DNA of 50,461 bases from Fragilaria crotonensis (GCA_022925895.1 JAKSYS010000468.1:1-50461), one strand, 5' to 3'; positions 33,001-44,272 are shown, numbered from the stretch's first letter. Notes: generated by a model from the letters alone, not told the origin. Numbers and translations are program-made.

Positions 33001-36000
33001 TTACCCTGGAGAGACCATCACCATTGAAGCTCATCAACTGACCTTGAGTGGCACCTCTGATGAAGCCAGAGGGCAACTCATTGCAAGAGTCAACCCTGAC
33101 AACAACTTGCCTACCTCTGATGCACACCGCAGCTCAGATACTCCCAAGGCAGTTGCAGCTCTCAACATTACTCTCAACACTGTTCATGAGAGCAACCTCA
33201 ACTTGACTGAAGCTGAGAAGGAGTTATTAAGGTGGCACCACCGCCTTGGACACCTTTCCTTTCGCAAGATCCAATTCATCATGCGAACTGGAGTCCTGAG
33301 TCGGAGTGAGTCGCATCGATCACTCCATACTGCTGCTTGCCGAATTGTCAACCCTCCCAAGTGTGCCGCATGCCAATATGGGAAGCAACATCAGCGACCA
33401 GCTCCTGCCAAGATCACAACTGTTATCAAGGATCGAGCTGGAGTTCTCAAGGCAGACAACTTGCTCCCTGGACAACAAGTCTCCATTGATCACTTCATTT
33501 GTGGAACAAAGGGAAGGCTCTTCTCTTCAGCTGGAAGGAGCTTGAACTCAGACATGTTTGCTGGTGGCTGCCTCTTCATTGATCATGCTTCCAACTTTGT
33601 GCATGTTGAGTTTCAGAAGCATCTGAACACTCATGAGACCTGAAGGCCAAGCAGAACTTTGAGTTGATGGCAAGGGACAGTGGAGTCATTCCACAATCCT
33701 ATCTCTCTGACAATGGTGGGAGCTTCACCTCAGCTAAGTTCACTGAGCACCTTGGAACTCTGAAGCAAGTTGTCAAGTTTGCTGGAGTTGGAGCTCACCA
33801 TCACAATGGCCATGCTGAGAGGGCAATCCAAGCGATCATGTCGATCGCTCGGACAATGATGCTCCATTCAGCGGTACATTGGCCAGATGTGGCTGATGCA
33901 ACACTTTGGCCAATGGCAGTCTCCCATGCTATCTTCCTCCACAACCATGTTCCTGATTTGGCAACAGGTCTCTGTCCAAGTGATGTCTTCACCAAGTCCA
34001 GATGGGAGCAAAGGAAGTATCATGATCTGCATGTGTGGGGATGTCCTGTGTATGCTCTTGAGAAACCATTGCAGATGGAAAGAAGCTGCCTCGCTGGAAG
34101 CCTCGGTCCATCCGCTGTGTCAACATGGGGCTCTCAAGAAACATGCAAGCACAGTCCCCTTGGTTTTGAATCCAGAGACAGGGTACATCACTCCCCAATA
34201 TCACATTGTGTTTGATGATTGGTTTGCAACGGTGGCTACTAATGTGGATGCCCTCCCGGATTTTAATACAACGCGTTGGGCCCGTTTGTTTGGCGACTCA
34301 AGATATCAGTTCCCATTCGATGACGACGACGACAATGATGCTACAGAGGAAGCGCGAATGGACTCCCAAGCTACAGAAGCCATCAATGAGAACCAAACAA
34401 GAGTTGCTGCCTCCATGGATGAAGCTGTTGCAATTGAACAACTCCCAGTTCCTCCCTTGGCTGAGGCTCCACCCAGGACACCAACTGTTCCACAGCCATT
34501 GCCAAGTTCTCCATTGCTCACTCCAAGGCCTCCAACTCCCATGATGTCTCAAACGAGGGAGCAGTCTATCGATCCTCGGTCTCTCCAGTCTCCTCCAACG
34601 CCAGACATCAGAACTTCACCTCTGCAACGCCGTCCACTCCAGCTCACAAGCCAAGGAAGAGACGCCACGCAAGGTCCCAGCTACCCCGATCTCCCCAGTT
34701 CATCAGCCAATCTTCTCCCCAGTTCGGGAGCAGACCCCAATGTCTGAAACGAGGAGAGTCCTGTTCCAGACAATGCATTCGCCCTTGACTCACCACGTGA
34801 CGAGCAACCAGTCAAGTCGCCTCCGCCACCAACGTCTCCGCGCCGGTCCAACCGCATTCGCGCAGCACCACAACGCCTTGGATACGATAACACTCAAGGC
34901 CATGGATACTTTGCTTCTCCAAGTGCTTGGATCTTTGAGGAAAATGGAATCATCCTTTCCCCAACTGCCTTCAAGGCAGCTGCATCTGATCCTGACACTC
35001 TGAGCTTTGACCAAGCTATGGCTGACATTGAGCATGTGACCAAGTGGATGGAGGCAGCTGCTAAGGAAGTGGCAAGCCTTGAGAAGAATGGGACTTGGAA
35101 GGAAGTCAGTATCCTTGAAGCCAAGACCAAGATTCTCCCAGGGACTTGGGTATTTCGGCGCAAGCGATCCCCAGATGGAGAAGTCACCAAGTACAAAGCG
35201 CTACTGTGTTCGAGGCGACCTTGAAGAAGGAGAACCTGAAACCTATGCCCCAGTTGTTGCTTGGAGTTCAGTTCGATTGTTCCTTGTCTTGTCCCTAACA
35301 TTGGGATGGCAAACTTGCTCCATTGACTTCAGCAGTGCCTTTGTTCAAGCCAACCTAACTGACCCAGTCTGGATCCACATGCCAAGAGGCTTCAAGTCTG
35401 ATCAGCCAAGCGACCAAAGGACTTGCCTACGACTTGTTAAGAGCCTCTACGGTCTCTCGGTTGCTCCCGCCTTTGGTATCAACACATTCGTGAAGCACTC
35501 CTCCTCCAAGGATTGAAGCAGAGTGCCACAGACTCATGCCTCTTGTACAGCAAGACCATCATGATTGTTCTCTATGTTGATGATCTTGGGATTGCCTACT
35601 CCAACAAGAAGGATCTTGACAAACTGTTCCAGGATCTTACTGATTTGGGTTTGGAGTTCACTCGTGAAGGCACCTTCACTGACTTTCTTGGAATCAAGTT
35701 TGTCAAGGATGAAGTTGCCAACACTGTCACCCTAACACAAAGGGTTTGATCCAGAAGATCATAAAGGCAACAGGACTTCAAGACTGCAACCCCAACCACA
35801 CCCTGCTTTGCAAGCATGCCTTGGGATTGACCTGATGGAGAACCCATGGATGAGTTCTGGAACTACCGCTCTATTGTTGGAATGCTCTTGTACTTGTCAA
35901 CAAACACAAGGCCAGACATCACATTTGCAGTAAGTCAAGTTGCCAGGTTCAATCATTCTCCCAAGAAGAGCCATGCCATTGCAATCAAAACAATTGTCCG

Positions 36001-36597
36001 CTACTTGCATCGCACTGCTGACAAAGGAACTATTGTGACTCCAACTGGAGACCTCTCTCTTGATTGTTATGTTGATGCTGACTTTGCTGGACTCCATGGT
36101 CGTGACCCTGATCATTCTGACACCAGCGCCAAGTCCCGCACCGGCTACATCATCACCCTTGGAGGTTGTCCAATTCTCTGGAAGTCTCAACTACAAACAG
36201 AGATCTCCTGTCCACATTGGAATCTGAGTACTCTGCTCTCAGTGCAAGCATGAGGACTCTGTTGCCACTTGATCTTCTTGGAGAAATCTGCAAGGAATTG
36301 ACTCTGCCACCTGACTTCAAGTCTACCATTCGCTGCCGAGTCTTTGAAGACAACAATGGTGCTCTGCTGCTGCTACCAAGCAACGCATTACTAATCGCAC
36401 CAAGTACTTCCTGGTTAGTGGCACTTCTTTGGCACCACGTCCGCAACGGAGATGTCGAAGTGCTCAAGATTGCAACCACTGACCAGTTGGCTGACTACCT
36501 TACCAAGGGCCTCAATCGAGAAGTTTTCGAACGCATTGAAAGCTTGCTCAAGGTTGGTGACACGCGGCACCGCCGCACTTGTGTTGGGTGGATTTAA
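30062..36597 (+). pseudogene. Copia gag-pol of copy B, frameshifted
   Basis: Starts at the ATG at 30062 (MSVPPSEGS) and ends at TAA near 36597. Domains in order: Gag (30350-31490) with the CCHC knuckle CHKCNKPGHWSREC at about 31384-31425; aspartic protease around WDSGASISITP (32760); integrase zinc-binding HHRLGHL ... CAACQYG (33236-33380); integrase core with IDH (33487), SDNGGSF (33706) and HAERAI (33811); reverse transcriptase with YVDDLGIAY (about 35573); RNase H with YVDADFAG (about 36068) and HSDTSAKSRTGY. Unlike copy A, RNase H is uninterrupted. The frame breaks at about 30330 (C run), 31490, 32830, 33640, 34060, 34740, 35200, 35510, 35750 and 36210, mostly one-base changes relative to copy A. 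Whether the genomic copy is truly dead depends on whether these indels are real. Confidence 0.9.
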
Positions 36598-36700
36598 GAG
36601 TGTTCCTCTTATCCTGCAAGCCCATATGTTTATTGTTCATGTCCTACATTTTCACCACACCATCACTAATCTATTTCTTGTTTCATTGAATGAGAGGGAG

Positions 36701-37289
36701 AGTCAAGGTACAGCAGCTGACAGCTGTTATTGTGCCGTTATTGACGTTGAAATTTCGTCCCCGCCAGCTGAGTCCCATCCGGCTTTGGATACGAAGATTC
36801 TCACGCCAACTGTATACGGCGAATCGCCAGTACGAAAACTACAGTTGTCCCGGACTGCTTTCCGCCCTCATAACCTCCTTTTCTACAACACCAATTTGTC
36901 CACATTAACCCAGTGCAATTCAACTGCAATTTCCCTTCATGTGCCAACTAATTTCCAACATGTGTCCCTCATCATGTTGGCTAAGTCTGGCCATGTTGCA
37001 ACAGTTGTTGCGACTGTCAATTCGCTCGTGACGGCGGAGTTGGAGCTGACATTTCAATGCCCTTATCAGTGGGATGAAGGCTTTGAATGTTCACTCCCAC
37101 AACCCTCTAACTTCGCGAAAGTAGATCGGCAAGATTCAATCGGACCTGGATTGAATTGGTTCCTTCAAAAGTGAAACCTAGAAATAAGCTCATAAGTTAA
37201 ACAACACTAGAATTAAAAACTCTACGTTTGACCGAACCCGGATTTCTACGAACTAGTACGCAGCCTTGATCACGCCGTGTACTTCGACT
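36701..37289 (+). repeat. 3' LTR of copia copy B
   Basis: 589 bp with the same AGTC...GACT termini as the 5' LTR. The flank CCAGT at 37290-37294 duplicates 29233-29237. A frame of about 240 codons crossing it (36452-37174) is RNase H tail plus LTR and is not a gene. Confidence 0.93.
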
Positions 37290-37491
37290 CCAGTACTTGT
37301 ACTCGGGTATCGGGTAGTGTTACAATTTACTGGTACTGTAGTAGGCCAGTGTGAAATTGCTTGGCTTAAAAACGCGCATGAAATCAACATCATCGGATCA
37401 TATCTGCCATGTATGCGAGCGTCAACATCGTCCTTGGCGTTTGAATTCGAAGCACAAAGCCTTTTAGTGGTGCCAGGTGATGAAACAATAG

Positions 37492-38124
37492 CGTATTCCA
37501 GGGAAGAAACTGTCCACTTATCCTATCAATGACCAGCCGGATCCTTCTCTGGTTACTATCGATCTGCCTCCTGTGGACCCACCTAATGGGGTTCGTGTCG
37601 ATCACGCGCCCCACCAATGTCGAAAGTCATCGTCACTGCAAACGACCCCGTTAGGTCGCGTCGATGATATCAATACATGGATTCAATGGTCATCAAATTC
37701 GTTGATGCAAGTTTACAATCAATCCCTAGTGGAACTGATGAGGATCGATTCCATTGAGGAGGTACACACGCACAAGCGCTATGCTGTTCTATCACACGGA
37801 ACTCAGGATGATCCAATCTTTTGCTACTCCAACGTCGCAGCACGTGATGCATTCCAATACACTGAAGACGAATTTTATCAACTCCCCAGTCGTTACTCTG
37901 CCCCAGGAGGAGGTGACCGACAAAGTCGACAGAAAATTATGGACGATGCCAACAATTCCAATCTCTGGATCATCCCGCATGGCATTCGCCAACGTAAGGA
38001 TGGGAGCTTGTTTGAATTCCGCGATGTTATCTTGTGGAATGTCTACAATCCGCAAGGCGTGCGAGTTGGTCAAAGTGCTGTTTATGATCAAAATAAGGTT
38101 TCTAATGTTGAAAGTCACCCATGA
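37492..38124 (+). CDS. MEKHLA-domain (PAS-like) protein, 5' end undefined
   Basis: The open frame runs from just after a TAG at 37489-37491 to the stop at 38124, but the first in-frame ATG (37705) lies inside the conserved domain, so the true start is upstream in another exon or frame. The domain spans most of the product: WIQWSSNSLMQVYN, YAVLSHGTQDDPIFCYSN, FQYTEDEFYQLPSRYSA, then GIRQRKDGSLFEFRDVILWN and VGQSAVYD. This matches the MEKHLA family, a PAS-related fold found as the C-terminal domain of plant HD-ZIP III factors and as stand-alone proteins in bacteria and algae; ligand and role are unknown. Here it appears to stand alone. Copia copy B ends about 200 bp upstream and may have altered its promoter or first exon. 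Confidence 0.75.
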   Translation, partial: RIPGKKLSTYPINDQPDPSLVTIDLPPVDPPNGVRVDHAPHQCRKSSSLQTTPLGRVDDINTWIQWSSNSLMQVYNQSLVELMRIDSIEEVHTHKRYAVLSHGTQDDPIFCYSNVAARDAFQYTEDEFYQLPSRYSAPGGGDRQSRQKIMDDANNSNLWIIPHGIRQRKDGSLFEFRDVILWNVYNPQGVRVGQSAVYDQNKVSNVESHP

Positions 38125-38246
38125 CCTTGCATAGCTTTCGCGTGTAACAATCGTAACGAAGTAACGAAACAAATACTACTAAAGTATGCGGCTACGTCAG
38201 GGCAAAGGTAATGCGTAGCGCGAAGCCCTTTGAACCAATCGTGCCT

Positions 38247-39287
38247 CTACTCAGCACCAGCAATGTCGTCCATCTCTGGCAAGTCAACCAAGTCATCTAC
38301 ATCGGCAGTCGCACCGCCCATTCCACCAGGCATTCCTGCTCCCATACCACCAAACTTGCTCATTAGTTTTTGCAAGACAGGGCCAACTTCTGGATCTGCC
38401 ATGAGTTCTTGCAGCTTCGCTGGATTGCTCATCAGACCCATGGGTCCGCCAGGTCCGCTCATAAGTTCTGAAAAGGCCGCAATAACTTTGGGGTTTTGCA
38501 TAGAGGCAGCGAGTTCGGGGTCACTTAGGAGACTCTCCATGAACCCAGGAGGCATGCCACCCATACCTCCAGGCATACCACCCATGCCTCCAGGCATACC
38601 ACCTGGCATCTCACGTGCCGCAGCCTTTGCTTCATTCGCCTGTTCCTCTCTTGCTCTACGAATCTCTTCAGCACGCTTTCTCATCTTTTCTTCTTCTTCC
38701 ACCTTGGAGCTTGCTCTCGCTTTCTCAGCTTCCACATGCTTCTCGCTACATTCCTTCAAATCATCGACCGTTCCCTCATCAAAATCAATTTGTTGCGCCT
38801 GCGACAAATCCTGCAACGCCGCCTCCCACTGGCCCAGAGCCTTGCGGGCCTTGCCTCGGACGCGAAGTGCCTTGGCGGAATCGGGATTCTGACGCAGGGC
38901 TTCGTCGCAATCACGCACGGCGGCCGCATACTGCTGCAGTTTCAAGAGGACGGTCGCGCGGTTGGCGTACAAGAGTGCAGACGCGGGTGCCGCCAACACG
39001 GCACCCGTGTACTTCTCCAACGCTTCGGCGAGCTTGCCTTCGGAAACCAAATCGGCGGCTTCCATTTTAAGATTGGATTGTGTGTCGTAATCTTCACCGG
39101 ATTCGTAGAGAGGAGGCATGTCTGGCGAATCATCCATGGGCTCGTCAGCCTCTTCGTCGGCCGAAGCCTTGCCTTGAAAGTCGTCAATGATTCCTTCTAA
39201 TTCGGTAATGTAGTCCTTCACCACCGCTTGTTCGGCAGCATCGAGGTTGGAGAGAGCATCAAGAACGTTCTGAGGAGTTTGAGGCAT
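38247..39287 (-). CDS. Hsc70-interacting protein (Hip/ST13-type cochaperone)
   Basis: 346 residues from the ATG at 39287 to the TAA at 38247, frame intact. Domain order follows Hip: a short N-terminal region (LDALSNLDAAEQAVVKDYI), an acidic linker (ADEEADEPMDDSPDMPPL), three tetratricopeptide repeats (about residues 75-180: AADLVSEGKLAEALEKYTGA, SALLYANRATVLLKLQQYAA, SAKALRVRGKARKALGQWEA), a charged helix (EEEEKMRKRAEEIRRAREEQ), GGMP-type repeats (PGGMGGMPGGMGG) and a C-terminal STI1/DP domain (LLSDPELAASMQNPKVIAAF ... PEVGPVLQKLMSKFGG). Hip binds the Hsp70 ATPase domain and stabilises its ADP state in the cytosol. The end DLVDLPEMDDIAGAE is acidic. It is convergent with the MEKHLA gene, about 120 bp between the stops. 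Confidence 0.92.
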   Translation of the reverse strand: MPQTPQNVLDALSNLDAAEQAVVKDYITELEGIIDDFQGKASADEEADEPMDDSPDMPPLYESGEDYDTQSNLKMEAADLVSEGKLAEALEKYTGAVLAAPASALLYANRATVLLKLQQYAAAVRDCDEALRQNPDSAKALRVRGKARKALGQWEAALQDLSQAQQIDFDEGTVDDLKECSEKHVEAEKARASSKVEEEEKMRKRAEEIRRAREEQANEAKAAAREMPGGMPGGMGGMPGGMGGMPPGFMESLLSDPELAASMQNPKVIAAFSELMSGPGGPMGLMSNPAKLQELMADPEVGPVLQKLMSKFGGMGAGMPGGMGGATADVDDLVDLPEMDDIAGAE

Positions 39288-40240
39288 GGTGGAACGGATA
39301 CTGCAGTCAATTTACAAAGTTCAAAGTTCAAATGACAATGCACGCGTGTCGAACGTGTCAAGGAATGAGAAGTGCATGATCGTTTGCGATCTTCTGAAAC
39401 CACTCTTTCACGATCGAAATCCGGTTTTCAGCCGACAGGCAGGCAGGTACAGGTGCGGGCAGCCAGACAGACAGTGACCTCTTTCGTGCTGTACTACAGT
39501 GGCGTCCTAACGTAGTGCGAAGTATGCATACCTGGTACCTGGTACATTGTACCTGGTACAAGTACTATAGCAGGGGAAAGACGAATCCACTGGATTCCCA
39601 GATGTCGCCTCGGCTGAACTACAGCATCCAGCGATATGGCTCAGTGTGCGTTGTGAATGTCATTATGACTGCGTTGGATATTTTGCTCCTACGTGTCTGT
39701 ATGTGGACTCTAGTACATGTAGTAATACGAGGTTTCTACAGGCGGCGTAGTGGGCTAAAAACGTAGTGGTTATGACGTTAGTGTAATCCTAGGAGTCTAA
39801 CGGCTCCTGGATGGCTTTCACTAGCACAGGCCTGTCCCGTGTCGTCTGCTGACGCTGTCGCCGTGTAGGGTTGACAGTGGTGGGGCCATATCGTTCGGAT
39901 GCAGACGGTCTTGCCGGTGCACTCAAAAATTAAAAAGTTTATGTGTGAATGTTGACATATACCATACGGGAATGGATATGTGTTCATGTTTTAGAATTAT
40001 CGGCCTTGCGTATGTGGTATATGTGAGACCAACAGGGGTTGGCGTTTGTGGAGCAGTATGAGAAATGTGTACCGGTTTGGCATAGAGAAAGTCGTTGGTT
40101 ATGACTTCATAATTTGAATAGATTGTGATCGTATGTATCACTTATGATTTTATATGCTATGTTGATTGATGTTTGTTTTTATTTTGAGGATGGTTTGCTT
40201 AGTGCCTGAATGTTGGCATGCGGGCTAATGAAAGGTATTA
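39288..40240. other. Intergenic region and left flank of the recombinase retroelement
   Basis: No convincing gene. The first part (39288-39580) is the upstream region of the Hip gene and has a GTAC cluster at 39520-39570 (CCTGGTACCTGGTACATTGTACCTGG). From about 39900 the plus strand becomes G/T-rich like the element to the right, so the untranslated 3' end of the retroelement probably lies in 39780-40240. I could not find its terminal repeat. Confidence 0.4.
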
Positions 40241-41377
40241 TTACAGAAAGTTGGGGATGCAGCTTGCATCAGCTAGGGCGTCATTATGGCGGCGCGAGGT
40301 GACTGCTAAGTTGCGAAGGTAAGTCATAAATGCATTCGACTTCCACCTGAGCAAATGCTTGATTTCCATCTCATGGAATCCCATTGCGTATAGGGTGGTG
40401 CAAGCGCCAACGCGTAGGGAGTGACTCGACCACATTTGGAGTTCTGCTCTGTTGGTGACTGGGTCTAGGTTGAACAGTTTTGCTGCGGCGCCTCGGATAC
40501 AATTTTCGACATCGGCTGATGTGATGTTGCATATTCGGCTGTCTTGGTGTTTGTAGATGCTGAGTGGGAGCTTGGGATTAGATTTTGCAAGCTTGGCGTG
40601 GCGAAGCAGGATTTGCATGAAGTTGCTGACGAAGCAGACGCTTGGGTTTTTGGTATTGCGGACGAACAGCTTTTTCTCTCCGTTTTCGCCGTTTTTCTGT
40701 TCTTCGAATCGGATGCGAATGCAGCCGACTTCGTGGGGGTTTTGGATAGCTGTTTGGAGATTCAAAATTTGGTTTGATGCTGTGGTGCATTGGACGTCTT
40801 CTGGCGTGAATGCATATGCGTTGTCGAAGCGGTTTAATTGGTGGGAATGCAAAGTTTGGTTGCATGAATTTGTTTGCATCCATTCGATGCCACGACATCC
40901 TGCGTAGAGATTGCAGATTGTCCAGTTGGCCAGTGCTGCCTCAAGACAACAATCATCCTTTCTGGTGGCGGCGTTTGCCGCAATATGTTTGTGCATCTCG
41001 AGGGTAAATGGTTCTCGGCGGTTCGGTACCGATTCCCATCGCTTTTGTTCTTCGAGTACTTTGGAGATAACGGGCGCTAATTTGGTATCGGCAGTTGATC
41101 GGAATCGGGGGTCGATGTCTCGGTATCGACCGAGAAATTTTGCGACATCGAGTAAGTAGCTTGCAATGGTGCTTGATTTGAGCGATCTGCAGTGGAGTGA
41201 TGACCCCGTAGCAAGGTGGGTTGCATACAAGGCCAGCTGGAAGTTGGCTCGCTCTTGCGGTTGGTTGGCAAGAGTCCAGTCATCGTCCAATTTTAGAGAG
41301 TGACAAAAGATGAGGTAGTGGATCCTGCGGCTTCGAATTGTCCGAGCGACTTTGGCAGAGTTGTTGTTGCGTTCCAT
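40241..41377 (-). CDS. Tyrosine recombinase of the retroelement
   Basis: 378 residues from the ATG at 41377 to the stop at 40241, frame intact. The N-terminal half is a helical SAM-like core-binding region (FQLALYATHLATG, STIASYLLDVAKFLGRYRDI). The catalytic half carries the first Arg in NLYAGCRGIEWM, HSLRVGACTTLYAMGF with the His-x-x-Arg pair, and LLRWKSNAFMTYLRNL, where Trp replaces the second His and Tyr is the predicted nucleophile. The set R, HxxR, W, Y is complete for the family; a candidate lysine lies in VRNTKNPSV. It would integrate a circular DNA copy by site-specific-type recombination, normally without target duplication. It overlaps the RNase H frame by 85 bases in a different frame, as in other DIRS-type elements. 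Confidence 0.85.
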   Translation of the reverse strand: MERNNNSAKVARTIRSRRIHYLIFCHSLKLDDDWTLANQPQERANFQLALYATHLATGSSLHCRSLKSSTIASYLLDVAKFLGRYRDIDPRFRSTADTKLAPVISKVLEEQKRWESVPNRREPFTLEMHKHIAANAATRKDDCCLEAALANWTICNLYAGCRGIEWMQTNSCNQTLHSHQLNRFDNAYAFTPEDVQCTTASNQILNLQTAIQNPHEVGCIRIRFEEQKNGENGEKKLFVRNTKNPSVCFVSNFMQILLRHAKLAKSNPKLPLSIYKHQDSRICNITSADVENCIRGAAAKLFNLDPVTNRAELQMWSSHSLRVGACTTLYAMGFHEMEIKHLLRWKSNAFMTYLRNLAVTSRRHNDALADASCIPNFL

Positions 41378-44116
41378 CGTTCGCTGAACAGCCTGGATTC
41401 CAGGTTGGATAGCAATTCTGGATGCGGTCGGAAATAGCGATAGGATGCGAGTTTCGGCTCCTTCTCGAATATCTGTTGGTGGCGGGATGCCGGAGATGGT
41501 AAGTGAGTTGGTGGGCGGGAAATGAAATCAGCAAGTGAATTTGTTTTTCCTGCAATGTGGTTGCATGCCACGGCAAGTGTTGTGCGTGCAAGGAGGGCCG
41601 CGTATGTGTGGACCATGTGTTGTCCTTTTTCCGAGCGAGAGGAAACTTTGTGAGCCCAGTTTTGTGACGGGCTGTTGTCAGTTCGGATTAGCAGTTTTGC
41701 TAAGCTCGGGATGCCGGCAGGGAATTTTGCAGCAATTGTGGGCTGGAGGGTGTTCTCTTCCATGATTGTAATGACGGCGGCGAGCTGAAGAATGACAATG
41801 GTGAATTCCATAATATTGATATGGATTGTCTTGTCGGCAATTGCCTGCTTGGTTTTTGGTGACCAAAAAATGTCGAACCAGAATTCGAGTTCGTCACAAA
41901 AGGCTCCGCCGGCTGTTAGGCAGGCGTCGCCGATGCTTGTGAACTGGGCATCTCTGGGGATAACATGACCAATCTGCATTTCCCATTTATAGTGGGGATT
42001 TGCAATGAGGCTGTGGACATGTGTGAGCTCGCTGATGACAGACGGCGGGAGTGGAATTTTTACTTTGTGAGACCAGAGCATTGCCGCCATGTCGCGCGCG
42101 ATCATGGAATCGATGCGATGGTGGAGGTGTTTTGGAAGTTCGGCTTTGTACTTTTTGGTTTTGCCTTGGCGGCTGATGTACCCTCTGACTTGGTTGAATC
42201 GTTGCTGGATTGCTCGGCGGAGAGCATTTTGGAAGCCGAAGAAAAGGGTTCGGCCTTGTCGGTTGGCGCGCGACGCATCGGCAAGTGTACCGTGCAAGGT
42301 TGCTGCTTCTAAGATGGAGCAGTTGTCTTTGTGGATCCATTCTTCAAGCATTTCTTGAAGGGCAATTCGTTTGTCGGTTGGGAGGGTGTAGGTGAGGTTC
42401 GTGTGTTGAACTGCCAGCCTACGACTCTTCGTGTGTGACTGTACGCCGACCCAAATTTTTCCCAAGAGATTGGGTCGGGGTATCGGCCGTCAGGGTACCC
42501 GAGTATTTCGTACAGGCTGATTATGCTTGCGGCTGCTGCTCTGTGCATCAGTTCGGAGATGTCCCCGTACATGTTGTCGTCAACATGATGATTGTACCTC
42601 GGGGAAATGCGGTTTCCTTGTTTGTCAAAAACTCCTCGATTTTTTGAGTCGGGAATTGCTGTTGCAAATTGTTCTCGTTCGGCTTCGGTTGCTGGGGGAG
42701 CAAAAGATATTTGAGGCATGTACTTTGCGGCGCGTTCGATGATATCAGGTTCATGCCACAATGTTTGGGCCAATTGTTGGCGGGCTCTGGCTAGGGGCTC
42801 CCAGTTTGATGGGCTTGTTGTTCCCCCGAAATTGACACCGGTGTGCATGATCAGGGTTTCATGGGAGATTGCGCTGTGCATAGCCACGAGGTTGGGGTTA
42901 TACTTTACTCGGGAAATGCGCATTGACATCGTCGTCACCTGTGTGGCGATCGTTTCTTGGGTATGAAATAGCTAAATTCCAGTGCCAGATGCAGAATTGG
43001 TGGAACGAGTCTGCGAAATGAAGAGCTGGCTCATTGACTTTGCTCGTCCAATCGTTGATTGCATGTGCTCCGGCCCATGGGCGAAAGCTACAATCGGAAA
43101 CGGGACGTGGTTTGCGCCTGTGGTGCAGGATGTCGACGAGTCCTTGCGGCGTTAGGTGGGTGTTCAAGGTAAAATGGACTAATGCTGGGTCCATGATCAA
43201 GGTCAGTCCTCGCTTGCTCTGTTTGACGATTGTGCTTTCGAATGCTTTCGGATTTTCTTTCGCTGACTTGTGGTTCCCATATTTCAGGTAGGCATTGAAA
43301 TTTTCTTGAGTTGCCTCCGCATTGCAATGCAGGAGCTCCAGTTGTGAGGATTCTGTGCACATCGTCGTACACGTCGAGTGTTAGCACCGGTTTCAGTTTG
43401 GCCAAAACTTTTTTAATGTCGATATGTTGGTTTACATGGGGCCCCCCAATGAAGCGAACAACTGTTGCCATGTCGCCATTATAGTGCAGAGCACACGCTG
43501 AAGTCATCGCTTTCCAGTCTTCTCGGATGGTGGCGGTGTTTTCCCAGTCGGTTTGGTATCCTTGTAAACTTCGGAAATCGAGTGGAACATATTTTTTTCT
43601 GAGTTGTTGCAGTTGTCGGACGCGGTATGATGCCTTTTCCAGTACTTTGGTTGCACGACAGGACAGGAAACCGCTTTTTAAAAGCGGCAGTAAAATGTGA
43701 CAGAACGATTTTGCAGCATAGAACGATTGATGCAATGAGTCCTTACCGAATGGTTGGTTGAGTTGGATTTGCACGCTGGTTGGGAGGATTGTTGAAACGA
43801 AATTTTCGAGTCGCCGGGTGGTAAGTTTGCCTGGTTGGAGCCATAATGCTTGCGGTGGGGTTGGGTTTTGTGTGAGGCTTGCTGCGGAGGTGCTCGCATT
43901 CGATGTTTCCAGCATGTTTTTGTCAGAGTATTTAATACATTCTGAAATGACAGGCGGTAAATCTGAGGTCGCGTTTCTCGAATTTTGTGGAGACTTTTGC
44001 GTGTCTTGGTTCGGTACTGGGAGGAGCGGTACTGGTGCTGGTACTATCACATTTGTGTCGGCAGGTACATTTTGGGCGAGAGCTGTATACTGATGTGGTG
44101 TCTTTGTGAGTGGCAT
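41293..44116 (-). CDS. Divergent reverse transcriptase with RNase H, frame broken
   Basis: The ATG at 44116 (MPLTKTPHQ) follows an in-frame TAG near 44174. The N-terminal 150 residues are Pro/Thr-rich linker. RT blocks follow: KRGLTLIMDPALVHF, RPVSDCSFRPWAGAHAINDW, motif A GDDDVNAHF then RVKYNPNLVAMHSAI, motif B-like HTGVNFGGTTSPSNWEPLA, the catalytic box YNHHVDDNMYGD, and a primer-grip and connection region with NTR..LTYTLPTDKR. The RNase H has D in IGDACLTAGGAF, E in INIMEFTIVILQLA, D in IRTDNSPSQNW and a final D in GKTNSLADFISR. Frame changes occur near 43325, 42928 (within motif A) and 42397, each fitted by a one-base indel. The protein resembles a diatom/stramenopile RT group that I recall without a name; it is not copia or gypsy. 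Confidence 0.75.
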
Positions 44117-44272
44117 CCGGACATGATGTGTTGGAGGAATTGCTAGTTGGTGACTTTTCAAGAGGAGCGGTACTACGGTGTAAGTACGAACGAAGTTTGG
44201 AATGTGAGTTTTTTTATTTTTGGTTTTATCGGCTCACTTTGTTCGGCATGCAGATTAAGTTGAGATTGTTGT

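Larger units (their letters stand above)
29238..37289 (+). mobile_element. Ty1/copia LTR retrotransposon, copy B
   Basis: A full-length 8052-bp element with LTRs at 29238-29817 and 36701-37289 and target duplication CCAGT at 29233-29237 and 37290-37294. Directly inside the 5' LTR is GGTTATTTTCGCCCAATAAT, the expected primer-binding position (tRNA not identified); directly before the 3' LTR is the purine tract TGAGAGGGAG (36691-36700). It is nearly identical to copy A over the whole internal region but is inserted in the opposite orientation. It lies 134 bp upstream of the channel gene start and less than 300 bp upstream of the MEKHLA-domain gene, so it separates two divergently arranged host genes. 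Confidence 0.95.
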
